This document shows positions 4,573 through 10,398 of a stretch of 21,024 bases of DNA, piece by piece. The notes under the pieces are model-generated. The model was not told the DNA's origin. It did no database searches and saw only the letters and a program-made list of their open reading frames with translations. A program made the translations under genes and the position numbers. The stretch comes from a virus: IMG/VR virus record IMGVR_UViG_3300025769_012299, positions 1 through 21,024 of that record. One strand, 5' to 3'. Each line of letters opens with the position of its first letter. The stretch's first letter is position 1.

Positions 4573-5083
4573 TGAAGTTGCCAAAACATTTGAAGATGTC
4601 GATTATTCTGGAAGACAGTTTTACCTGTCAGATGCTAGCCTAGAAAAGCTAGAGGGCATAGATAAGCGATTGGCTGAGTGCGTACACAAAGTATCTGGTA
4701 TGTGTTCAGACCTAAATATTCAAGTAATTGAAGGTAAGCGAACAGAAAAAGAGCACGAATGGCTGTGGCAGAAAGGAGCTGCACGAGCGTCAGGGCACTC
4801 TGCACACCTATACGGATATGCTGTAGATCTTGGAATTTTTATCGGAAATCGTCTCTGTTTAGAAGTAGAAGTTTATGACGAACTCACTCAGGGTATGATT
4901 TATGCAGCCCGAGAAGTTGGAGGATTTAAACTTCGTTGGGGAGGCGCTCCCTTAATTGATGATTTGTGTACTTTGGATATTACATTCATTGAAGATATTA
5001 CAAATGATTACATCGACACTTGTCGAAGACAAGATAAAAGACCTATGCTTGACTACCATCATTTTGAGATAGGCACAGAATAA
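4556..5083 (+). CDS. M15-family peptidoglycan peptidase (endolysin-like), 175 aa
   Basis: The zinc-peptidase M15 signature is clear: S79-G-H-S-A-H84-L-Y-G-Y-A-V-D91 (SxxHxxGxAxD), followed near the C-terminus by HHFEIG (H168/H169), which supplies the last ligand and catalytic region. M15 enzymes cleave stem-peptide bonds of peptidoglycan; the T5 endolysin is an M15 L-alanyl-D-glutamate peptidase, so a lysis role is likely. There is no signal peptide, so access to the wall would need a holin. ATG 4556 is used; ATG 4565 is possible. A second cell-wall enzyme, a T4-type lysozyme, lies 0.8 kb downstream. Confidence 0.85.
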   Translation: MNQMTNEVAKTFEDVDYSGRQFYLSDASLEKLEGIDKRLAECVHKVSGMCSDLNIQVIEGKRTEKEHEWLWQKGAARASGHSAHLYGYAVDLGIFIGNRLCLEVEVYDELTQGMIYAAREVGGFKLRWGGAPLIDDLCTLDITFIEDITNDYIDTCRRQDKRPMLDYHHFEIGTE

Positions 5084-5108
5084 ACGGCCCGGGGGAGCCT
5101 ACAATCCC

Positions 5109-5176
5109 TTATTTTTATAAACCGGTGGTATCGAAAGAACCCCAGCGTACCGAAAGGACGCAATTCATAAAAGGAG
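5109..5176 (+). promoter_or_regulatory. candidate RNA thermometer (fourU-like) before hsp20
   Basis: The U-rich strand 5109-5118 can pair with 5167-5176, which contains the AAGGAG ribosome-binding site of hsp20: 9 of 10 positions pair, two or three as G-U, with one A/G mismatch. The 48-nt loop can itself fold weakly (CGGT/ACCG at 5123-5126 and 5149-5152). Such weak, SD-masking, U-rich pairing is the design of fourU thermometers, which often control small heat-shock genes. Confidence 0.4.
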
Positions 5177-5182
5177 AACTTT

Positions 5183-5599
5183 ATGACTAAGCAGTTAGCT
5201 ATGGCTGACCTGCAGAAATATCTGTTAGGTTTTGACCGATTCATGGACACAAACTTATTTGCCGGAACTCTTGACGGCGGCTATCCTCGTTTTAATATCC
5301 TAAAAGTTGGAGATACAGGTTTTCGTATCGAATTAGCTGTGCCTGGGTGGAACAAAGAGGACATCGAAATTAGCCTACACAAAGGAGTTCTAAAAGTAGA
5401 AGGACTTACAAAGCAAGCATTGCCTGCTGAAGAAGCCTATGTCTACAAAGGACTGAGTGGTAAGTGTTTCACACGAACGTTCGGAGTAAGCGAACACGTC
5501 ATTCTTGATCGAGCTTACATGGAACGTGGTCTGCTATGCATCGACTTGCATGAAGAAATCCCTAAGGAGTTGCAACCAGTTAAGGTTACTATTTCATAG
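5183..5599 (+). CDS. small heat-shock protein Hsp20 (IbpA-like), 138 aa
   Basis: The alpha-crystallin domain spans about residues 34-130: PRFNILKVGDTGFRIELAVPGWNKEDIEI at the start, then GLSGKCFTRTFGVSEHV and GLLCIDLHEEIPKELQPVKV near the end. These match the bacterial IbpA/HspA class, an ATP-independent holdase that keeps unfolding proteins soluble. Length is normal. The SD AAGGAG lies 7 nt before ATG. Hsp20 genes occur in several marine myoviruses, where a chaperone role in capsid assembly or host stress is suspected. It follows the endolysin gene after a 99-nt gap that may form an RNA thermometer. Confidence 0.92.
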   Translation: MTKQLAMADLQKYLLGFDRFMDTNLFAGTLDGGYPRFNILKVGDTGFRIELAVPGWNKEDIEISLHKGVLKVEGLTKQALPAEEAYVYKGLSGKCFTRTFGVSEHVILDRAYMERGLLCIDLHEEIPKELQPVKVTIS

Positions 5600-5606
5600 G
5601 AGATAT

Positions 5607-5861
5607 ATGAAACAGCTAGTAGTACTTACAGCTCTTGGAGTTGTACTATTTGCTCAGACGGGTCTGGCAACAGAAAAGAAAGAAACAGGGCCAGGACGGA
5701 GAGCACAAAAAATGGAAGAAGTACGAGTTTATGGCATTGATCTAAGGAAGCCCACTCCATTTAGGGCAGGGCTAACCGATGTTGTACTTGTACATGAATA
5801 CGATAAAAGAAAGAAGGAGTGGCGCTTTGTCGGCACTAAGTCTGCGAGTAAAGAATCGTAA
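5607..5861 (+). CDS. secreted small basic protein, 84 aa
   Basis: ATG 5607 follows AGGAG at about 6 nt. Residues 1-21 (MKQLVVLTALGVVLFAQTGLA) are a signal peptide with an AxA-like cleavage site; there is no lipobox. The mature part is charged and lysine/arginine-rich, with a strand-like core (VYGIDLRKPTPFRAG and VVLVHEYDKRKKEWRFVG). It has no cysteines in the mature part. Family unknown; a periplasmic role is inferred only from the signal peptide. It is followed directly by a hairpin terminator. Confidence 0.75.
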   Translation: MKQLVVLTALGVVLFAQTGLATEKKETGPGRRAQKMEEVRVYGIDLRKPTPFRAGLTDVVLVHEYDKRKKEWRFVGTKSASKES

Positions 5862-5868
5862 AGCATTA

Positions 5869-5894
5869 GCGGGGTCTTCGCGCCCCGCATTTTC
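5869..5894 (+). terminator. intrinsic terminator (weak U-tract)
   Basis: GCGGGG (5869-5874) pairs with CCCCGC (5883-5888) around an 8-nt loop containing TTCG, followed only by ATTTT. It should be leaky, because the lysozyme gene 11 nt downstream has no promoter of its own. The 5' arm is part of a repeated GCGGGGTC motif. Confidence 0.75.
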
Positions 5895-5904
5895 GGAGAA
5901 TTAA

Positions 5905-6351
5905 ATGAACAGAGAAGCAGTTTACGAACAGCTCAAAATTGATGAAGGAGTAGTGTATGAAATTTATTTGGACCATCTTGGGTACAAAACCTTCGGAGTG
6001 GGACATCTCGTGCTTGAGTCAGATCCAGAGCACGGATATGACGTCGGAGAACCAGTCTCAGTTGAGCGAGTCATCGAGTGTTTTGAAAGCGATCTCGATG
6101 TGGCTGTAAGCGAATGCGTTGCACTCTATGGCCCAGACGTCTGGGAAGGCTTCCCTGGCGAAGTACAAGAAATACTCGTAAACATGATGTTCAACCTCGG
6201 TCGCCCAAGACTTGGCAAATTCAAAAAAATGAATGCCCATCTTGTGGACGGCGAATGGTCTCAAGCAGCTATCGAAGGGCGAGACTCACGCTGGCACAAG
6301 CAAGTAGGCAATCGAGCAGAGAGGTTAATGACAAGACTTGAGAATGTCTAA
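5905..6351 (+). CDS. T4-type lysozyme (GH24), 148 aa
   Basis: The N-terminus LKIDEGVVYEIYLDHLGYKT followed by FGVGH carries the T4 lysozyme catalytic triad at expected spacing: E14, D23 and T29. Further support comes from the middle segment VNMMFNLGRPRLGKFKKM and the C-terminal SRWHKQVGNRAERLM. It hydrolyses the MurNAc-GlcNAc bond of peptidoglycan. There is no signal peptide, so export would depend on a holin. Length is close to T4 gpE (164 aa). CGGAG precedes the ATG. Its stop overlaps the start of the alternative oxidase gene, so lysis and respiratory genes share a message. Confidence 0.93.
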   Translation: MNREAVYEQLKIDEGVVYEIYLDHLGYKTFGVGHLVLESDPEHGYDVGEPVSVERVIECFESDLDVAVSECVALYGPDVWEGFPGEVQEILVNMMFNLGRPRLGKFKKMNAHLVDGEWSQAAIEGRDSRWHKQVGNRAERLMTRLENV

Positions 6352-6913
6352 CAAAATTGTTGCAAAATCTATGACCAAGTTTTTTCGCTTTACTGCGGAT
6401 ATGTTCTTTCGAGAGCGGTATGGTCATAGAGCTGTAGTTCTGGAAACCATTGCTGGAGTACCGGGAATGGTTGCCGGAATGCTTACACACCTGTCGAGCC
6501 TGCGCGGGCTAAAGAAAGGACAGGGTAGTAAGATTCACGAAATGCTTGCGGAAGCGGAGAACGAACGTAAGCATTTGATGTTTATTATGGAGGTAGTACA
6601 GCCTACAAAGCTGGAGCGGGGTCTTATCATACTTGCACAGTTTATATTCTGGCACTACTACCTTCTCATGTATCTAGTAGCGCCTCGTACAGCGCACCTT
6701 ATGATACATTACTTTGAAGAAGAAGCAGTACAAAGCTATACTGCCTACCTGGGGGAAATTGATGCAGGACGTATTCAGAATGTTCCTGCTCCTCAAATTG
6801 CTATTGAATACTATAATCTCTTACCGGATGCTACCCTGTACGAGATGTTGAAGTACATTCGGCAAGATGAACAACATCATGCACACACTAACTTAATTTA
6901 CAGCGAGGCTTAA
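6344..6913 (+). CDS. aox: alternative oxidase (quinol:O2 oxidoreductase), 189 aa
   Basis: All diiron carboxylate motifs of the AOX family are present: LETIAGVPGMVAGMLTHLSSLR (E34, with the preceding RAVV), EAENERKHLM (E74 and H77), EEEAVQSYT (E125-E127 region) and DEQHHAH (E176 and H179). A hydrophobic stretch, residues about 93-113, fits the interfacial membrane-bound nature of AOX. The enzyme oxidises ubiquinol and reduces O2 to water without proton pumping, bypassing the cytochrome chain. The protein lacks a long N-terminal extension, as in bacterial members. ATG 6344 is inside the lysozyme gene's end; TTG 6338 is an alternative. The peroxiredoxin gene follows directly. Related plastoquinol oxidases (PTOX) are known in cyanophages; this one reads as the ubiquinol type. 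Confidence 0.95.
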   Translation: MSNKIVAKSMTKFFRFTADMFFRERYGHRAVVLETIAGVPGMVAGMLTHLSSLRGLKKGQGSKIHEMLAEAENERKHLMFIMEVVQPTKLERGLIILAQFIFWHYYLLMYLVAPRTAHLMIHYFEEEAVQSYTAYLGEIDAGRIQNVPAPQIAIEYYNLLPDATLYEMLKYIRQDEQHHAHTNLIYSEA

Positions 6914-7495
6914 ATGGCTATTTATTGTACCGAACACGAGCGCCACGAATACGAAGAGCGTGGCTACTGGCGCTCACTACCAGAACTTATTCCAGCAGTA
7001 ACATTTCAAACTCGTATCTACGATGGTACACGAGATCAATATGACTGGAAAGCAGTAACTACGTGGGACTTGTTTTCTAACAGTCGAGTTCTACTTTTTT
7101 CACTTCCTGGAGCCTTTACTCCAACTTGCTCTACCTACCAACTTCCTTCATTTGAACAGTTAGCGCCCGAAATCTATGCAGAAGGCATTGACGCAATCTA
7201 CTGCTTTACAGTAAATGATGCGTTTGTATGCAATGCTTGGGCGAAAGCAAACAATCTGAAAGAAGTACAGGTTATTCCTGACGGAAATGCAAACTTTACC
7301 GAAGCAATGTCAATGGTTGTAGATAAAGACAATCTTGGCTTCGGTCGTCGATCATGGCGTTATGCAGCCGTAGTAGATAATGGACATATTACAGATTGGT
7401 TCATTGAAGAAGGTCGAGAAGATAATCACAAGAAGGATCCTTATATGTTTACAGATCCTGCATACATTTTAAATAAGCTGCGAGAGGGTAATTAA
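6914..7495 (+). CDS. peroxiredoxin (Prx5/PrxII type), 193 aa
   Basis: The peroxidatic motif PGAFTPTC (C72), the following YQLPSFEQLAPE and the VNDAFVCNAWAK segment define the Prx5/type II peroxiredoxin class, which reduces H2O2 and organic peroxides using thiols such as glutaredoxin/GSH. C97 and C106 are possible resolving cysteines. A ~35-residue N-terminal extension (MAIYCTEHERHEYEERGYW) precedes the thioredoxin fold and is unusual. ATG follows the AOX stop without a gap, so the two are co-expressed: an oxygen-consuming oxidase paired with a peroxide scavenger. Confidence 0.92.
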   Translation: MAIYCTEHERHEYEERGYWRSLPELIPAVTFQTRIYDGTRDQYDWKAVTTWDLFSNSRVLLFSLPGAFTPTCSTYQLPSFEQLAPEIYAEGIDAIYCFTVNDAFVCNAWAKANNLKEVQVIPDGNANFTEAMSMVVDKDNLGFGRRSWRYAAVVDNGHITDWFIEEGREDNHKKDPYMFTDPAYILNKLREGN

Positions 7496-7527
7496 TTCTT
7501 GACATTTAGTTGTGTTTCAAGTATAAT
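7491..7527 (+). promoter_or_regulatory. sigma70-type promoter P7499
   Basis: -35 TTGACA (7499-7504), 17-nt spacer, -10 TATAAT (7522-7527), preceded by AATTAATTC. The next ATG (7534) is 6 nt past the -10, so the message is probably leaderless. It drives the isocitrate lyase operon. Confidence 0.9.
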
Positions 7528-7533
7528 TACATC

Positions 7534-8133
7534 ATGAACTTATTTTATCTTGACAAAGACCTAGACAAGTGTGCTGAGTATCACGTAGACAAGCACGTCA
7601 ACAAAATGATACTCGAAGCTGCACAGCTTTTGTGTACTGCCATTTGGGTAGACCGCTTGCTAGGTTTTATACCACGAGCTCTTGAAAAAGACGAAGCTGC
7701 AGTTCTCAATGAATACAAGAAAGTTGAGAAGCCTCTAAAACCCGAAGAGCGTAAACTTACACCGTATCTCGGCATGATGTACAATCATCCCTGCACGATA
7801 TGGACTCGATCATCACTAGATAACTATGAGTGGACATGGTGCTATGCTCATGCACTCGCAGAGGAATTTCGGTATCGCTACGGCAAAGAACACAAGTCAT
7901 TCTGGCAGGTCATCAACAAACTACCTGACCCAGTCAATCTTGAACGAGTGGGGTTTACCACGTTTGGACTTGCGATGCCTGACATACTCAAGAACTATGA
8001 TGATCCAATACAGTCTTACCGTGACTATTATCATCTTGACAAGGCTACTTTCGCCAGTTGGTCTCATCGACCAACTCCCCCTTGGTGGGATGAGTCTCTT
8101 GCTGACTACGAACAGAGGATTACAGCAAAGTGA
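7534..8133 (+). CDS. conserved phage protein of unknown function, 199 aa
   Basis: [20 protein letters not shown] then [16 protein letters not shown] resembles a conserved protein I have seen in phages and large DNA viruses (pattern MNIFxLDxDPxxAAxxHxDKHVxKMILExxQLL), with later blocks [33 protein letters not shown] and [10 protein letters not shown]. Conserved His, Asp and Lys in the first block, and the NHP and WTR segments, suggest an enzyme or nucleic-acid binder, but no activity is known to me. The in-frame start at 7510 lies inside the promoter spacer, so ATG 7534 is the start. It overlaps the isocitrate lyase start by 4 nt (GTGA). Confidence 0.8.
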   Translation: MNLFYLDKDLDKCAEYHVDKHVNKMILEAAQLLCTAIWVDRLLGFIPRALEKDEAAVLNEYKKVEKPLKPEERKLTPYLGMMYNHPCTIWTRSSLDNYEWTWCYAHALAEEFRYRYGKEHKSFWQVINKLPDPVNLERVGFTTFGLAMPDILKNYDDPIQSYRDYYHLDKATFASWSHRPTPPWWDESLADYEQRITAK

Positions 8134-9332
8134 AAAAACGAAACTACAGCCGTGAAGATGTAAGAAAACTTCAGGGCACAATGGATATTGAACATACACT
8201 TGCAAGAAAAATGGCAAACAAAATGCGTATGCTTCTTGCAGAAAACCCTTACATTCACACATTTGGAGCGTACAATGGTCAGCAGGCTGTACAGCACGTC
8301 AAAGCAGGGCTTAAAGCAATTTATTGTTCAGGCTGGCAAGTCGCTGCATCAGCCAATACAAATAATGAGGTGTATCCTGACCAGTCTCTTTATAGTGTAG
8401 ATTCTGTACCCAATGTTGTGCGTAACATTAACAACGCTTTCCGTCGTGCTGACCAAATCCAGTATGCAGAAAGTGGTACTGGCTTTGAGTTTGCACCGAT
8501 TATTGCAGACGCAGAAGCAGGATTTGGAGGAGTACTAAACAGTTATGAATTGGCTAGAAACCTCATCGAAGCTGGGGCAGCTGGTGTCCATTTTGAAGAC
8601 CAGCTTGCGTCCGCCAAAAAATGCGGTCACCTTGGAGGAAAAGTCCTTATACCTCTTAGTGACGCTATCCGCAATCTTAACGCCGCTCGTCTTGCTGCTG
8701 ACGTTGCTGGGGTTGATACTCTGGTCGTCGCTCGGACTGATGCCGAGTCAGCCAGACTCCTCTCTAGCGACTACGACCAAGCAGACTACAAGTGGATGTC
8801 CGGAGATCGTACTGCTGACGGATTTTGGCAGATCGAAGGCGGACTTGAAATGGGATGTGAACGTGGGGCTGCATATGCAGAATACGCAGACCTCGTGTGG
8901 TGTGAAACAAGCAAGCCTTGTCTCAAAGAAGCTCGACGGTTTGCTGACGCGGTAAAAGGATCTTGTCCTGACGCAATGTTAGCATACAACTGCTCTCCTT
9001 CTTTCAACTGGAGAAAGTCTATTCCTGGAGATCAGGAACTACAGGACTTTCAGTATGAGCTTGGAAAAATGGGCTTCAAGTTTCAGTTTATTACACTTGC
9101 AGGATTCCATGCTACAAACTATGGCGTATTTAACTTTGCTCGTCAGTACAAAGATCGAGGAATGTTTGCTTACTCTCAACTACAAGAAGCAGAGTTTGCA
9201 GCAGAACAGTTTGGATACACATCAACTCGACACCAACAGGAAGTGGGTGTTGGATACTTTGACGCAATCACCACAGCTCTTGGTAGTAGTACCGCGGCTA
9301 TGGCAGACTCAACGGAGGCAGATCAGTTTTGA
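8130..9332 (+). CDS. aceA: isocitrate lyase, 400 aa
   Basis: The isocitrate lyase signature KKCGHL (catalytic C165) follows [10 protein letters not shown], and the Mg-binding DAEAGFGG (from D127), [17 protein letters not shown] (about residue 288) and [10 protein letters not shown] blocks are all present. The end THQQEVG-like block [16 protein letters not shown] and the terminal STEADQF equal the bacterial AceA C-terminus. At 400 aa it is slightly shorter than the E. coli enzyme (434 aa), mainly at the N-terminus. It splits isocitrate to glyoxylate and succinate, opening the glyoxylate shunt. No malate synthase or isocitrate dehydrogenase kinase is in view. GTG 8130 overlaps the previous stop, and the gene's stop overlaps a TTG start, so it is embedded in a phage operon rather than inserted host DNA. 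Confidence 0.97.
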   Translation: MKKRNYSREDVRKLQGTMDIEHTLARKMANKMRMLLAENPYIHTFGAYNGQQAVQHVKAGLKAIYCSGWQVAASANTNNEVYPDQSLYSVDSVPNVVRNINNAFRRADQIQYAESGTGFEFAPIIADAEAGFGGVLNSYELARNLIEAGAAGVHFEDQLASAKKCGHLGGKVLIPLSDAIRNLNAARLAADVAGVDTLVVARTDAESARLLSSDYDQADYKWMSGDRTADGFWQIEGGLEMGCERGAAYAEYADLVWCETSKPCLKEARRFADAVKGSCPDAMLAYNCSPSFNWRKSIPGDQELQDFQYELGKMGFKFQFITLAGFHATNYGVFNFARQYKDRGMFAYSQLQEAEFAAEQFGYTSTRHQQEVGVGYFDAITTALGSSTAAMADSTEADQF

Positions 9333-9652
9333 GTAACTTACCAAAAGAATCTAAATTACCAGAGGGTTGGACGAGATCTAATGGAGGTGACGGTCTGAGC
9401 TACAGAAGTCCAGGCAAGCTAGTTCACGATCCAGTAAACAGCCCTGCACATTATAATCGCGACGGGGTCGAGTGTATCGACGCAATGCGACAGATTACTT
9501 CAGCCGAAGGCTTTGAAGAGTATTGCCATCTCAATGCATTCAAGTACATCTGGCGCTGTAAGAACAAGCAGAACAAAAAGCAAGACGTAGAAAAAGCCAT
9601 TTGGTATCTACGCATGATGATAGGAGATGATCCACGTGAGCAAGGGCAGTAG
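9329..9652 (+). CDS. DUF3310 protein, 107 aa
   Basis: [20 protein letters not shown] followed by [20 protein letters not shown] and WYLRMMI is the DUF3310 motif, very common in tailed phages (the type includes T7 gp1.1-associated proteins). It is a small helical domain with a conserved HY...G.E.ID and FKY.wR..K. pattern, sometimes grouped as a nucleotide kinase-like or replication accessory protein, but with no proven activity. The TTG start overlaps the isocitrate lyase stop (TTGA). GGAG lies upstream at about 11 nt. Confidence 0.88.
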   Translation: MSNLPKESKLPEGWTRSNGGDGLSYRSPGKLVHDPVNSPAHYNRDGVECIDAMRQITSAEGFEEYCHLNAFKYIWRCKNKQNKKQDVEKAIWYLRMMIGDDPREQGQ

Positions 9653-9863
9653 ATCGCGAGTAGAAAACACACGACAATTTTACGAAAACTGGGAGCAGAT
9701 CTTTGGTACGAAGAGTAAAGAAGAAAGACCACGAGAATTTATCGGAAACGAACATACAGAAAGTAATTTCTCTTTTGAATGGAAAGCAACCAATTTCCAA
9801 GAAGGAAGCATGCAGTATGCTGAATATAGCATACAATACCACGCGCCTACAGAGAATAATTGA
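9636..9863 (+). CDS. small phage protein with SKGS...IFG N-terminus, 75 aa
   Basis: GTG 9636 follows AGGAG at 9 nt. The N-terminus [20 protein letters not shown] then QIFGTK resembles tiny phage proteins of the SKGS-x-RP-x(n)-NW-x-x-IFG type, which normally end soon after IFGxK. Here the frame continues to 9863 and overlaps the HTH gene (start 9703) for 161 nt in another frame. The tail therefore may be a run-on created by a lost stop rather than selected sequence. Function unknown. Confidence 0.55.
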   Translation: MSKGSRSRVENTRQFYENWEQIFGTKSKEERPREFIGNEHTESNFSFEWKATNFQEGSMQYAEYSIQYHAPTENN

Positions 9864-10398
9864 TGATTACCAAGATAAAGTCGAGTATCGTGAATTACGT
9901 AAAAAACAAAATCGCGGACGAGGAGCGACAAATGAAGAAATTCGTGAAACAGTTGAACGATACCTATCAGGAGAATCTATCGCTGAGATCGCGTCAGGAT
10001 TATTTAGATCGAGTGGCTTCATTAGATCTATCATTGAGCGAGTCGGAGTGCCGAGAGTTGAGAGAGAAAGCGGAGTCGCTGTACTCCCTGAGTCTTGCGT
10101 TGCGGAATCGTTCTCGCCAGGAGAAATCGTCTGGTCAGCCGTCTACCAAAAACCCGCAAGAGTAGACTATGAACTCTCAGTAGACTACCAAGCAGAAAAA
10201 GCAGGCTTTATAGATGTCAACTACGAAAAGAAGTACGGAAGTAAATGCTATGCGATATATGTTATGGAAGAGGTTAGAGACGATACAGAAAAATGGGCTA
10301 ACGTGGAAACAGGTGGGTACGCTGCTTACTCTCTCGCGTATGACCTTGGAAAACTATCACACTTAGAAAAATATGGAGTCGACCTTAGTCGAATTTAA
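9703..10398 (+). CDS. double helix-turn-helix DNA-binding protein, 231 aa
   Basis: TTG 9703 follows GGGAG at 7 nt. Two HTH-like units are visible: residues 31-55 (ISKKEACSMLNIAYNTTRLQ and on), and 76-117 (SGESIAEIASGLFRSSGF then IRSIIERVGVPRV), the latter resembling resolvase/sigma-type HTH segments. The C-terminal half (about 125-231) is a strand-rich domain with SPGEIVWSAVYQKPARV and YAIYVMEE of unknown family. It is likely a phage transcription or replication regulator. Its stop is immediately followed by the helicase ATG. Confidence 0.8.
   Translation: MVRRVKKKDHENLSETNIQKVISLLNGKQPISKKEACSMLNIAYNTTRLQRIIDDYQDKVEYRELRKKQNRGRGATNEEIRETVERYLSGESIAEIASGLFRSSGFIRSIIERVGVPRVERESGVAVLPESCVAESFSPGEIVWSAVYQKPARVDYELSVDYQAEKAGFIDVNYEKKYGSKCYAIYVMEEVRDDTEKWANVETGGYAAYSLAYDLGKLSHLEKYGVDLSRI

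Noticed and set aside
5085-5100. GC-rich run as a terminator after the M15 peptidase
   Set aside because: Only three base pairs can form at its ends and no T-run follows; hsp20 downstream has no promoter, so readthrough is expected.
7510-7533. Upstream start (MCFKYNYI...) for the protein at 7534
   Set aside because: It begins in the promoter spacer and crosses the -10, so it cannot be on the P7499 transcript; the family start is MNLFYLD at 7534.
9860-10165. 101-codon plus-strand frame rich in Lys, Ser and Leu
   Set aside because: It lies wholly inside the HTH gene in another frame; that gene has two recognisable HTH motifs and a good SD, while this frame shows no motif. Treated as a shadow despite its length.
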